NCBI GenBank assembly: GCA_013398055.1
Contig: VZRS01009483.1
Location: 1 to 64,000, forward strand
Direction: 5' to 3'
Source of the DNA: Ifrita kowaldi
Taxonomy: Eukaryota; Chordata; Aves; Passeriformes; Cinclosomatidae
Length of the DNA: 64,000 nucleotides
Both the position numbers and the translations under genes were made by a program. The notes beneath the pieces were generated by a model. It was not told the DNA's origin and ran no database searches. It saw only the letters and a list, made by a program, of their open reading frames with translations. This document shows, piece by piece, positions 38,021 to 51,000 of this stretch; position 1 is the first letter of the stretch, and every line of letters begins with the position of its first letter.

Positions 38021-41000
38021 TGGATATTTTCACAACTTGCCTCTTTGTCCCTGCTCTCTGTGGCATGTCAAGTTTTCTGTTTTGCTCAGATCCACTAAAG
38101 AGTTTGAAGATTAGAAGTCTGAGTGTATGCCAGAAGAGTTGCATGGGTTGAGACCCAGCTGAAGAATATAGGTATGTGGGCTACTAAAGTTTGCTGCTGG
38201 ACATGTCAGAGGTGGATGAAGGCACTGCAGTATCATGTCAAGGGGAGATGTGTTGCCACTGAAAAGGCTGACTACTGAAGTTCCAAGTGCTTCCTCTGCC
38301 TTGCTCTGCAGCACGCAGTGGGGCACTGCTGTCAGCTCAGGGGAGACCCCTCACTGCTCTCATGGGCAGCTTTCTGCCCATCCCATGCAGCCCTTGCTAG
38401 CTCCACACAGAGGGAAAATCTGTGCTGCAGTTCTTGCCTTTCTGCTTTGTGTGTCCCTATCAGTGTGTCTGCAGTGCCTCCTCTGGGCTCAGGGAGGTGT
38501 CTGCCATGGCACACGGCAGTGTCTCAGTTCTGAGGTGCTGTTATTGCCACAGTCCCTCTGGCCTGAATGCCAGTAGAGCGTCTTGTTTCATGCAGCCGAA
38601 ATGCTGAGTGGTTGAGGAGCTGTTGTGTGCATCTTTGCTCTCTGCTGCCTGTTATGTTTGGCTTTTTTTTTTGTTTTGTTGTTGTTTTGAAACTCAGTCT
38701 CATGAATGGCTCTGAAAGTAAGTGCCAGTAGAAACATCTGTTTTTTAATCCTTTTGGGTAACCACGTAAAAGAAAGGAGATGGCATTCACTGCAACTACT
38801 AAGCTGTTGACTTGAGAGTAAATAAACTGCCAGTGATTGAGGAGGAAATTAACCATGCCCATTTCAAACCTCATTAATTTCTTACCCCTTTCATCCTGGT
38901 GACCAGTGTCTTCTGCTGACAAAGAACCAATTGGTTAAAGGCTTGGTGCTGCCACTTCTTCCCTTCTGGTGTGATGTATCCCCATAGCTCTCACTCTGAA
39001 CTGCTCTGGCAGGACTAGGACCAGGCTTATTCCTCATCCTCTCTTCTTACCCTATTGCTCCTAAAATGCTTTCAGGCCTTCATCAGTCATTGTGAAGAAG
39101 GACACACACTTGTGCTGCTGTGAGGTGAGAGATAAAAAGAAAGGAAGGAAAAAATCTTTCCAAGCTGTCTGTAGCTGGAGCTGACAGTGATAGCCAGTGA
39201 CACAGAGTAGAGAAGGTGTATTTTGGTCAGCTGAGCCATTTTTCTGTGAATCACCTTCCCTTTTTCATTCAATCCCATTCTGCTCCAAGAAGCCATCAAC
39301 AAACTCAATAACTCAACAAAAACAAACCATATATCTGCTTGAGAACAGACCATTAAGTCTGTAGCATCCCACTTGTGAGCTGTATAGCTATGGATTGGTT
39401 CCATGTAGTTAGGGATCCTGCCAAAGACTTTTCAGAAGTGACTAACGGTTCTGTGTGCATCAGTTTTTGGCACCTGAACACCCACCTCCTGAAAGTCTCA
39501 TCCATTATACATGCTGCTACAGAGCAGGCAGCCCAGTCCTGCCTCATCAGGGCACCGCTCTGGTTTCCAGGGGGAACAGATTAAGCCTTTATGCTTCTCC
39601 CTCCTTGCGTTCACTGAGACTGTACCATAAATAGTGTCACCCTAATGTGCAAACCCCCAGAATCTGTCTGGGTATCTCCATAATCTTTATGGTAAATTAA
39701 GTGTTAGGATTGTCTAAAATTAGAACAGACTTCCTGGTTTTTTGTTTTTTTTTCTTCAGTAGAACTGGCAAAATTTTATCTTGATGGCATTTGATTTAAA
39801 AAATATCCCTCCAGCTGAGTTGTTCGATATACATTTCTCTGCATTGTTTGTATGAATTTAGCTATTAGGAATAAAGCAGAGTGGGTTGGAGTAAACAAAA
39901 ATAATCTTCCTTGCTCATCCCTCTCACCAGCAAGCCAGTGTTGTTTTTTACAGCCCTTTTTCTACACACCAGCACTGCTGGAGCTGTTGGGAAATCCACT
40001 GCTGTGTTCAACAGAGCCAGGAACTTCCCTCAGGTGCCTCGAACCAAATCCTGCAGATGCGGACTGTCTGCTGAGGCAGAAAGAAGACAAGAGTCTGACC
40101 CAGCTGGGCTGCTCTTGATGCTGCTGCTGTGGACAGGGCCTGTGGGTGTGCCAGGGGACGTGTTACTGGTGCTGCCATCCATACGGACACCAAACACCAC
40201 TGCTCCCCGGGGACCTACAAGCCCCAGCTCTCACATCCCTCTGCCTGGCTTACAGACACATCTTCCACCCTAGACTTTCTGTGGTAGGAGTGCACTTGTG
40301 GTGCATCCTTCTTCCCTGGCAGGGTATAGCGCGGTCTTGCTCATACTGGCAGGGTGCCCTGAACCGGCTCTGCCTGATGTGAAACCCTGGAGCCTGGAAG
40401 TCACGGTCCATTTTGCAGCAAAGTCAGTCTTGTGCTGCAAGAAGGTTGTTACATTACGTAAAAGATCATCAGATATCTCAGAATGGACTTCTCCAGTTAG
40501 ATCTCTTACATAAATTTAATGAGGAATGGCTGGTGGTTTTACAACGCCAGTTGATAATTATCAGTTGAGCTTGACATTTCTGCTAATGGATTAATACAAT
40601 TTATTGTACTGTGGAGAGGACCTTCTGTGTAGAAAAGCCAATTTCACTTTCAGTTCTATGTGAAAGATAATACCCGTCATTCTTTCTAGAGACATCTTAA
40701 TTTAAAGTCACAGATAATTTCAAATACAATTCAAATTCTTGCAAATCTTCGCTCTTCTGCCTAGTCAAAAATACAGTTATTTACTTAACTCCACAATTAA
40801 GCTGAAAGCCTTTCTTCTCTGCAAAAAGCTCACTGCCCTTTAGAGAGATAAGATTTGAGTTCTGACTATCATTAATCCTTCCTATAAACTCTCTCCAATG
40901 AAATACATTTGAAAAACACACACATTGCACTTTTTTCCCTAGCTGCATATATATTCTGCTTGCTCTGGTCTGCAGTTTGTGTCTGGTCTCTCATCTCCCT

Positions 41001-44000
41001 TATGGAATGTTTTGCTGATAGCTTAATTCTGAACCTCCCTTCAGTACTGGGAAGAGAAGTAAACTCTTTTGAAAGGTTAAAGTGTTGCCATAGAATGCAT
41101 TTTATTTTGTTACTGTTAGTGATATTAAGAAAGACCCCAAGCCTGATGGCTGCAAGGGAATTGTAAAGTTCAACTTAAGCAAATTAAATGTTTCAGTGAG
41201 AAAAAGGTTTTGATTGGAAGTGGATAAAAACCTGTCAGATAATTAGGGAAAAAATATCTGTCCTGTGCTCTTATTAAACTACTATCTACTTATACCAAGA
41301 GATGAACTGCCCTTGCTGGGATCTCAAGGCTATAGAAAAGCAAAGCCCAGGGAGTCTCAGCAAAATATTAAGTATATGGTTATTCTTAAAATAATTGAAA
41401 TTAAAGCATTAATGTGTTTAAAACCTCAATTAACCTTTGAATTTCTAAGGTATCTTTACTAGACTGTTAATACAGGTGCATTTTTCTCTCTTTGGGCAGT
41501 TATTTTTGCATAAGTTTTCATTGCTGTCATGTTCAGATGCTGTGGCTGACTTTTCAAATACAATTATTTCCTTGAAATTCCTGCTGGCTCACACTCTGCA
41601 AGCTTTGTTGCACAAGTTTGTGTGTAACGAAAATTTTGATTTATAATACTTTAAAGCAAAATAAGGAGTCCTTTTCTGTTCACATACAGGGTTTTATTGC
41701 CGGAGCATGTCTACTAAACGGGCAGATTTACTTGACATTCCATAAAACAAGGCAACTGGGCAGGAAATTATGCCTTTGAGTCCACATGAAAAAACCACCA
41801 CCTTCTTTTTCTCTTGGAATTCCTACAAAGCACGTACATTAATGAAACTTCCTGCCTGTTTGTGTGTGAAGACACATCTTTTTCTGGGCAGTCCTGGCTC
41901 CCCCTGCTCGCCATGCACAGTTCTGAAACAGCACTGTTTTGAATGTGAGGTACATAATGCAGGTGCACAATGTTGGCAGATGAGTTGATCCAAAAGAATA
42001 TGCCCATATAATTCAAATGAATGCTTTCATCCAGATGTGGCTGGTTGGTCAGATGTCAAAACACTTGCTGTTTGTCCAAGAGAATATCTTTTTTGAGAGA
42101 CTTTTGCACAGAACTATCCTGAACATCTAGCTTCCAGGACTGTAGTTTCATATTTTGAGGGTGACAGATTATAAGGGACTCAGATGTGAAGCCAAATTTC
42201 TTTTCTCAGTAAAGAGGATTAACTGGAGGAATCAGTGAATGAAAGGAGTGATGGATTTGCCATCCCTTGATATCTTCATAGCCAGTCTGAGTGCCCCTCT
42301 GAACGGTAATCAGAGATGGGTCAGTTGGGTCTGTGCAGGGATAACGGGGTGACCCTCAGTTGTGTCTCTCAAGAATGGGCTGAGCACGGCCGCTCCAAAT
42401 GCCTCTTTTAGCCCTGAGATCCAGGACAAGGCTCCCTACTGTGCCCTTTCTGGAGTGTCACTTTGCTGGCACAGGGCCACCAAAGTCTCTGGGTGCCCAG
42501 CTGCCAAGGCCAGCCCTGGAGGCTCGTGGGCCAGGGAAGAGAGATGAGTCAAAGGAGGTTGTGCAGCTGTGACTGGGCTGCTTTTGCCTCACATGGATGT
42601 GTCAGCTCTCCCTGTGTTAGAAGCTGTGTCCCCTGTCTTCATTGTCCTTCCTACTGCCTCTACTTCATGCTGTCCCTATCAGTGCCTTTTTGTCTTCTCA
42701 GTGTTTTCAGTTCTCTCCTTGATCATCCCATTCTCCCAACTGATAAACCTTTCGCTTCCTGCACCTACCACACTCCACTCAAGTGCCTCACCACTTTCAC
42801 TCTCCTGTTTCTGTCTTGCCTATCTGGACTGAAGATTCCCTGGCATCCTGATACTTTGAGGGTATTAGGGAGGGTTGGCTTTTAGTTTGGTGCCCTAGGA
42901 ATGCACAGAAAAATACATTATCTGATCTGTTTGCTCCAGTGTGCAGCATATGGGGGTAAGTGCTTGAAGTAGAGGTAGGTAGATCTCATTTATCTGTATT
43001 AATGTTTGGTTATCTGCTCATTAATCCTTGATGCCACAGGTCCTGCTGTAGAAAGTGTGATTAATATAACAACAACACTAATTTGCAAAGATTTTTATTT
43101 TAGGGGGAAAAAGCAGTGAGAATCTAAAACTGATAGAAATTATTGTCCAGATAATAGGCTGAAAGTTACACTGAAATTAAAGATGTAATGAAAAGTTTTT
43201 TAACTCTGTACTGCTCTGTCTTTGCTTTTTCTGAGTCACAGTTTACACCTGAAGCCACCACCACAAGAGGACTGTTTCCTCATGGCCTATTTATCTAGCA
43301 AAGAGGAAAGGAACAGTTTTCAATATGATGTTGCATCCTGCAAAATTTCCTTGCTGGAGCAAAAGGAGGGACCAAGTAGTATAGCATTACAAACTGGGGG
43401 CCAGGGCTCCTTCTGTTGAAGCAGCCTGACCATGTTTTCTGCATCCATCAGGCACAGAAAGAAAAGCAGCATTACTGGAGCTTCACGATCTGGTCTCAGC
43501 CCTGCCAGTCCTGGGAATGAGGGATCCTGAAATGCTTTTTGAAGCACAGTAGTGTTCCCCTACTGCCAACTGCAGCAAGAGAAGCAGCACGGGTCACTCT
43601 GGTGTGCAGGACTTCTGAGGATGTGTGTGAACCCTTGCTGAGAGACAGGGGAGAGAGAAAATCAGACGTGCCAGAAACAGTGGATACATTTCCTTTTCCT
43701 GCTAATGTCCCCAAACAACAGCAGTATTTAAATATTAGCTGCTCCATCAGAGTTTTTTTTCAACCTTAGTATTTTTCAAGCTGCAGATTACAGCCAGAAG
43801 ATTCCTATTGTCTCTGAGCTGCTTCTGAGCTATTTTCTAAAGCAAATAGTGCATGTGTCTGGACTGCTTTGGCCCCTTCCTATCCCACGTCTGCCCCTCT
43901 CCCCCCATCCCCTTGGGTGCCTACTGGCTGTACACCTGTGTGTTATCTCTCACTGATGGGGACAAGGGACTTGCTGTAGTCAGTTTGGAAAAATAATTGA

Positions 44001-45019
44001 CTTTGGACTCATGATTGGCACTGTGGTGATCATGTTTGCTGATCAGCTTTCCCTGCCAGGAAATGAACACTGTAGAAATGATGTGTGTTATTTTTTTAGC
44101 ATTTCAAAATGTTCGTTAGAGAGAGAAAGAAAAGGGATTGGGGGGGAAAAAAAAAAAGACTGCCCTCACAATATATATACGTTTTCCATTGTAATGTTTG
44201 CAATGTGGTTTGGAAGCTGTGAGATTAATTGCCTTTTTCTAATGCTGTTTGCCAGAGTGACGCAAGTTGTGCCTGTCTTTTCTCCTGTGTTTCAGTGGCA
44301 CAGGGGCCAGTGTAGCCCTGGCTTCCTTAGCATTCACTTTTCATGCAGTATCCTTGAAAATATTAACAGTGATGTGTGCAGCTCTGGAATACTCTTTAAC
44401 TGTGGCAGGTAGGAGAGTATATGTCTTTGGGAGAAACCAGCTGCTGGTTTCTTCTTTTGCTTGTGTTTTTTTTCCCTTTTTTTTTTTTTTTTATTTGAAA
44501 AGCTCTTATCTCCATGTAGTGTTAAATACATTTAATTTTATAATTAAAAATTAAGAGAGGATTTGGTTCAGGTTCCCAGCCAAATGCAGTTCTGATTCTG
44601 CGGTTGTTTAAACATGTACCCTGTGTGGGTACAGTGATATTAACAAACATTTTGAAGTTAGTGAAACTTTCTGTGCATAGGCAGTTGCAAATTGGGTAAA
44701 TGGGTTTAGATTCTCAGAAGATTTTTGACGCATTCTATTTTTAAGCCTCAATGAAATCAGGGTACATAAACTGTACAGGAAACAGGAGTACACACCAGCT
44801 AACTGTAACTACCTATATTCAGACAGAGACTTGTGCCTCTGGGGTCTCTCTATAGCCATTGGAGACAGAAATATTATTCAAGAGATGTTTCAAAGCATTT
44901 TTTTAATTTTGGCACTTTGGGGGACACATCTTCTAATTCAGCTGCAAAAAATTAAGTGGTATGAATAGCCCTCCGTGTTTTAACTCCTGGGTACAAGTCC
45001 TCCAGAAGAAGGTTGTTGC
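38021..45019. other. Single-copy non-coding sequence
   Basis: No supported gene or interspersed repeat. Slightly GC-richer patches at 38280-38560, 39960-40400 and 42360-42560 give overlapping open frames in several phases (up to 140 codons at 42463-42885) but no recognisable protein. T-rich runs occur at about 38664-38690 and 44466-44492, and a G-run plus A-run at about 44140-44157. Confidence 0.55.
44466..44492. repeat. Poly-T tract
   Basis: Eight T, three C and sixteen T in a row. Read on the minus strand it is an A-rich run, but no retroposed gene or element is visible next to it. Confidence 0.85.
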
Positions 45020-45380
45020 CACGTAAATTAATGACAGGAGTGCTAACAACACCGGTGGCTCCAACAGGGACCTCCCGCCCCCCAGGGTGATAATTAACCT
45101 CTGCATCTCCATCCTGCAACACGAGCACGCTGGGCTTTGCAGGGCTTTTATGAGCTGTGCTCATTAATGTTGGAATGGCCCCCTCAGACCCTGTGAGGGA
45201 AGGTGGGAGAGAAGAGTAAACGTTACCTATGGCGGGAGGCGAGGAGCACCGTTTGGAAGCGCAGGGCAGGAGGAGGGGTGTGCGTATGCTCAGCTGGTGC
45301 TCGCCTCCCTGTGAACAAGGAGAACCCTGGCTCTGGGAGGTGGTGTCTGTGGCTGCCCTGGGCGAGGTTTTCCTCTAAAA
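45020..45380. promoter_or_regulatory. CpG-enriched patch, possible weak CpG island
   Basis: I count about fourteen CpG in roughly 360 bases, well above the surrounding sequence though far below the island at the left edge. The densest part is 45210-45310. It directly precedes a GC-rich minisatellite. It could be an intragenic CpG island, an alternative promoter, or simply GC-biased sequence beside a recombination-prone repeat. No core promoter motif is evident. Confidence 0.25.
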
Positions 45381-45411
45381 AGAGTAGGAAAACACAGCCT
45401 GAGCACACCAA

Positions 45412-45640
45412 CTTGCCCCAGCGTGCCAGACAAAACCTGCCTGTGAGTCCCTGCCTGACACCAGACAAAATTCACCTCTGTGTCCCTGCCCCACACCAGA
45501 CAAACCCCTCCTGTGTGTCCCTGCCCCACACCAGACAAACCCCGCCTGTGTGTCCCTGCCCCACACCAGACAAACCCCACTTCTGTGTCCCTGCCCCACA
45601 CCAGACAAACCCCTCCTGTGTGTCCCTGCCCCACACCATT
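45412..45640. repeat. 35-bp GC-rich minisatellite, about six units
   Basis: The shared GTCCCTGCC core recurs at 45447, 45482, 45517, 45552, 45587 and 45622, a strict 35-base period. A partial, more diverged copy precedes it and the last unit stops at about 45638. Inner units differ by only one to three bases, the outer left one by more, as expected for an array homogenised from the middle. Thirty-five is not a multiple of three, yet the unit lacks stops, so long repetitive open frames appear on both strands, including the 258-codon minus-strand frame at 45290-46066. I read these frames as by-products of the repeat. Confidence 0.93.
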
Positions 45641-47951
45641 GCTGGGCATGGGCTGTATCCTGGGGGAGCCCTTTAGCACACCGATTGCCAGACGTGCCAA
45701 GTGAAGAGATGACTTTGCTCTGCAACTGCATCTCTCATCCAGACAGGGACAACTCTTAATGAGTTTGGTGTCTCTGATACAGCCTCTAGCATGAATTTTT
45801 TTGTAGCAGAAAAATATGGTGGCTGCTGTCAAGCTGCCACGGCAATGGCACTGGGGACCGAAACATGCTGGATGAGGGGCACGATGAAATTTATTTCCTA
45901 GTGCTGCAGACATGCAAATTAAGTCTTTTACTCTTGGAAGTCCCCTGAGCAGAACAGGCAGGACTCTGCGCCCAGCAGTGATCCTTGCTGCAGAGCAGAA
46001 GGTGAGTTGTATTTTTTTTCTGTTTTCAGCCTCACAAGCTTTCATTTTTGTCAGCTGACTGTGCAAGGTGCTGGTTGTCTCTGAAGCAGCATGGGCAGGC
46101 TCACGCTGAAAGACTTTCTCCTATGAAAGGATGAGTGGGAGGACTGGCACAGAGTTGAGCTTGATTAGTATTGAGCGTAAGTTTTTCCTTGACAAGTCTT
46201 TGGCACATTTCTGATTACTTACCTCTTCTCTGTGCCAAGTCCTTGCAAGACATGTACTGAGTGTCCAGTGCCAAACAATCTTTTTAAATATTAATCACTA
46301 GGAAAGCACATAAATTCTGTGGTTCAAAAATTGTGCTTGTGTCATTTGATCTAAACCAAAACAACTTTGTACCATGCTTGGTTTCAATTTCTTGTTTTCT
46401 GTAGTTTAGAACTTTCTGTTCCTCCCTATAAATCCCTTATCCATGCAGACCAGATTATGGCTGGCCCTTGCTTGTGTGTAAACAGGTGCAATTCTATCAT
46501 TAACCTCATGCTAAGGCCAGCTTAATTCCCAAGCTCTGTGTCAGGAAGGATGGCAAGAACAAGTGGAGCTGGAACAGCCAGCTGGATCAGGGCTTTCAGG
46601 GGTCACAGGGTGTCTCCTCCACAGGAGGTAACTTCATCCTTCCACCCTACCCCTGATGAATCTGACCCCAGATGACAAAGGTGCATGAGGCCCTTTCTTT
46701 GTGGTAGTATCTAAACAGAAGCAAGGATGTAAGGAATGCCTGTAGTCTTTATTTTGATGCTGCTCTTGGGGGTGAGGTTTGTTCGGATACCTGAGCAAAG
46801 ATTTGGAGGTGACAAACAGTATAGGACCTCTTTTGTCCTTTCCTGTCTCAAACAAACAGCTTTCATGCTTCACTTATCTTGGCCCTGAGTCTCATCTGGC
46901 CTGTTGCTGAATTGCTTTGCCTTCCTAAACTGGCTTATTAAAAAAAAAAAAAAAAAAAAAAGGAAAATAAAAGAAAGGAAAAGAAAATTATGTTTTCTGC
47001 TGTTTTTGTATGTGAGGGAAGAGTCATCTTACGAAATGTCACCAAAGAGCCTTATAGCTGAGCAAGGTTTACGCTGGTCAGATTCCACCATATGTTCTTC
47101 AAATCTTCAAGTCAGCTCTGGGGGAACAGTTCAGAGAAAATCTCAGCACAGAAAACAAAAGATAAAATGTTGAACTAGATAAGGTGATCCTTCCTACATT
47201 GGAAGAGAGTGCATTCACTGGATATGGCTGGTAAATAGAAGATGCCAGTGTTTTTACTTCTCTTTTCATTCAGATCGATCAACTTCGACTCTCTGGTGCT
47301 CCTTGAAGATGAGACCTGAAGGCAGGAGTTCCACCTGACCTCAGACACTTTCAGCCACAGTGGAGCAGTAGGAGAAATCAACAAGTAACTGGCCCAATTT
47401 GGAGAGTCACTGAGATGCTGCTCCCCGTTGTGAGCCATTAGTGCCAGGGCACTATTCTGGTGCCTTGTCAGAGTTGGGTGACAGGCACTGAGGCTGGAAA
47501 GTTTCAGGGCAATGGTGTGATGTCTGCACAGACAGTGAGTGGAGAGATGTAAATTTGCAGTTCCCATATCACTTTTTACGTCTTCCTGTTTTTCCTATTT
47601 CAAAGGCATTATTCAAACGTATTTCACAATTTTCTGCATGCCCTCGGATCCAGTTCCTCTAGGGACACTACAGAAATCTCTAGCCTATTCCCTTTATTTC
47701 TGCTCTCTCAGATTATTTTGCATGTAGATAATAAGTTTTTTTGGCTTCTCTGTGTGGGCAATGCCTCTCATAAGATGTGAAATAATTTCAGCCTAGTTTT
47801 GCAAGACAAGTGCAAATTATGTCACTGAAAAAGAATATGGATTTTCCCCCCGCCCTTTGTTGTCTGTCTGAAGTCTGCCGAAAAAGTCTCAACATTTCTC
47901 TTTAAGTTGGAGAAGTCATCTTGATTAAAACCTGCCTTTCTCCTATTGAGC
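45641..47951. other. Single-copy non-coding sequence
   Basis: No gene recognised. A run of 22 A lies at 46940-46961. The sequence at about 47171-47200 (GTTGAACTAGATAAGGTGAT) faintly resembles a plus-strand CR1 terminus but is too short and diverged to call. Confidence 0.5.
46940..46961. repeat. Poly-A tract
   Basis: Twenty-two consecutive A followed by an A/G-rich stretch. I looked for a retroposed gene or SINE ending here and saw none. Confidence 0.88.
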
Positions 47952-48004
47952 TATAATATGATATAATATATAATATATATTTCATATTTTATATATATAT
48001 ATAT
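47952..48004. repeat. AT-rich imperfect dinucleotide repeat
   Basis: Interrupted TA and AATAT units that end in an uninterrupted (AT)n run. It directly abuts the hairpin at 48004-48028. Confidence 0.85.
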
Positions 48005-48028
48005 GAGATTCCCTGTCTGGGAATCTCA
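48004..48028. other. Perfect inverted repeat, 10-bp stem and 5-base loop
   Basis: TGAGATTCCC at 48004-48013 is the exact reverse complement of GGGAATCTCA at 48019-48028, with loop TGTCT. Placed at the end of an easily melted AT repeat, it could extrude as a cruciform. No transposon ends, promoter or RNA gene were found around it, so no function is assigned. Confidence 0.85.
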
Positions 48029-51000
48029 CATCAGTTCACACTGGTGTTGCAGGAGAAGCTACTGTTAAGCTGCTACTAACAAGGAGAAGCACCTTGTTAT
48101 CAATTTTCAAAATCTGCACATATCAAAATTAATTTTTGGTTTGGTCTTAGAACAAAATCCAGGATTTTCAAAATGTCACCTTTCAAAAAATTTGGCATGG
48201 GATAAAGTTTCTAAATTTTCAATTTCAAAGCCCAGAAGTGTGTTGTTTGGGGTTTTTCTTCTATTTGGTACTTTCATTTGTACTTTGTTTTGATAATTTT
48301 TATTATTTTGTGATCTGCCAATAGTGATAGTGAAATAATGCGTCAATTTATTGTAATGTCATAGTAGAAATGTTTTAACCTTTTATTTTTTGCCTAGGGA
48401 TAACATCACAAGCCTAGCTATATGGGACTGAAAATATATAATAAACTTTCAACTACGAATCATAATTAAAGAGTTTAATTTTAAAATGGTGCCTGGGAAT
48501 TCAAATCAAAAAGACCATTTTTGGTGGGTGGGTTTATTTGTTTTTTTAATTTTTTTTTTCTGGACACTTCTCAGTTTTGCTTTTCACTGATGCAGCCAAA
48601 GAAAAGTGCAGATAAGTGGAAATAATGCACATTTATTTTGAGCAAAATTTGACTGGCTCTTTCCAGCCAGCCCACAAAATAGGTAACTCTACACTTTTAC
48701 TTAGCTCTGTACAGTTACTAAAGCTACTATGATAGCAAGGTGATTCTTTTAAAATGTGGTTACTGTGATGGGATAAGAATTCCAAATTAATTCACTGTGG
48801 AAATGCAGGTGTCCTATTTGTTGCCGAGAAATTTATCCTGATTTCTGTGTCTGTTAAGTGAGCTTAACTCGCATTCAGGTTGCAAAGTGAACTTCAGGCT
48901 GCCGAGGTGATGGAGCCCACTGATAGTGTGGATCAGCAGTGGGATACAGCCATTCTAAGTGGAAACCCAGGAGCAGATTGTGTCATATCATACTTGGGTC
49001 TGCAGAGCTGTGCTTTTCTTTGGGACTGACACAGTGTGTAAATGGAATAATTGTACAAAAAACTTCAGAGTGCCTTGCTGACTCTAAGGAACATTACTGT
49101 CTTGCTAAAATTAGCTGTATTTGAGGGTATGAAGGGGAGAAAGAAGTGGAATTAGTCAGAGTAATGTCAGGTTTGGTAACCCAATCCAGGGGAAATTCAG
49201 TGGAGCATTTCTGTATCTCTGTGTTTTCCAAAGGCTGTACACTGCTTCTTTGGATAAGGTAACTATTGTAATTCTTTGACATCTTCAAGACTCAGAATGA
49301 AATTTAAAGGATCCACCATCCATTCATCTTCACTGCAGAAGACATTTCCCTCCCTGACACCCTTCCAGCTGCTTGACCCTGCACCATGATTATAGGTTGG
49401 GTCACTTCCCTGGGAAGAGTGATGGCCTTCCAAGCTGCTGACAGGAGAGGAGCTGGAAGTCCTGGGAGCAGCTGTCAGTCTCTGCCTCCATGCCACATGC
49501 TGGGGAAGGCCATGGCTTTCAGAGGGCTGAAGGTGCCCTGGCTGGCACTCATGGGTGCCCAGCCCCGGCCAGAGCCCTCGATGGGGTGCCCCAGCCTCAA
49601 ACAGTCCAAGGCTGCAAGGAGAAATCTCACTTCACCCAGCAACATGATGTCAGGGAAGAGATAAACCACCCCCTCCTCCGCCCCCTCCAAGTAGGCTAAG
49701 TGCTGATCTCTTTCATGTCTCTGATGTCTTATCACATTTCAGATGCTGTCACTACACCCGGCTGGGATATTTTCAGTGGAAATACCTACAGAGAAATGAG
49801 AACAGTTTTGGTAAAAAACAAATATCCAGAACTCAGCCTCCTTTGCATTGCAATGTGATGGGATTTGGAAAGAGTAAAAAGATGTGTGAAAGAAAGAGCT
49901 TGTTTATGCAGGAAGCTGCTGTGAAACAGGACAAACCAGGCTTCACAGCTCTGTGCTGCCGTGTTCGAGCTGTTTCCAGTGCTGGAGTTAGTCATTTGGA
50001 AACCACCTGCAGTGTAAAATAACATCCTTTCTGCTGGGGCTTTCTGTGCAAACCTCTCACCAGCGCTGTCACGAGACAGGCAGGCAGCAGCAGCCCCCAG
50101 CCGCTGTGTGTGGTCGTACAGACTGTCTCACCCCTTTAGCCAATGTCCACTTAGTTAAAAGCTGTCTTTGCTGTACTACATGGCTGGAGTATGCGTGCCC
50201 ATACTTTGCAAGTCATTTGCAGCTGATAATGATGCACACAGTGAGGATGATGCTGTATATCCGCAAAATAGGAATATAGTCCCAGATAAACAAGGCATGT
50301 GGAGCTAGGGCTCTTGCAGATGGAAGCTTGTTTGCACCTATTGGTGTACCTGCATCCCTCAGAAGGGGCCTCCTGTTGAGAACGGTCTGCCATAAAGGCC
50401 CGGTGGCCACAGCTGGGTGCGTTGGCTGTTCTCAGGAGCAGTCTCCCAAGGGGAAGCATTTGTACTGCAGTGTGTGTAGGGGCTTCCTTCAGTCTCCATG
50501 GCTCTCCCAATTGCTTTTTCTGATTGTTCAGAGCATTGTGAAAATGGCAAGTGCTGACTATCTAAGTAGACACTTGACAGAAAATACTCTCACCTCCATA
50601 GATGTCTCTTCCATTTGCACTCTTTTCAACACCTTCCTGTTGCCTTTGTGGCATTGACAGGTGGGCAGGACCCGTGTGATAAGCAGTATTCATGCTCTTA
50701 CCCTTGTGAACTGACTCGCTTATCTTGGACAGGGGGGCACATCCTACATTTGCCACAGGAGAAGACTGTGTGCCTGCCAGTTACCTAAAGCCCCCCACAT
50801 GCTCCAAAGTCCCTCCATAGCCCACCTAGAGCAGCTGGTGTTTGCTGGCCATGGTGAGGTGAGGTCAGTGGTCACCTTGCAGAGGCAAACGGATGGTGAG
50901 CACAGCCCTGCCAGCTGCTCTGGTGGCTGACTCTGTGCCAGCGTTCTCCCAAACCACTGTCTTTCAGTCACCAGTTATGGAGTTATGACTTCCAGAGGTG

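Noticed and set aside
45290..46066. 258-codon minus-strand open frame as a protein-coding gene
   Set aside because: Most of its repetitive part is the 35-bp minisatellite, other frames over the same bases are also open, and no domain is recognisable.
46940..46961. Poly-A as the tail of a processed pseudogene or SINE
   Set aside because: No recognisable gene, SINE body or flanking target duplication was seen.
47171..47200. Possible plus-strand CR1 terminus
   Set aside because: Only about 30 bases resemble CR1 and the neighbouring sequence does not continue the match.
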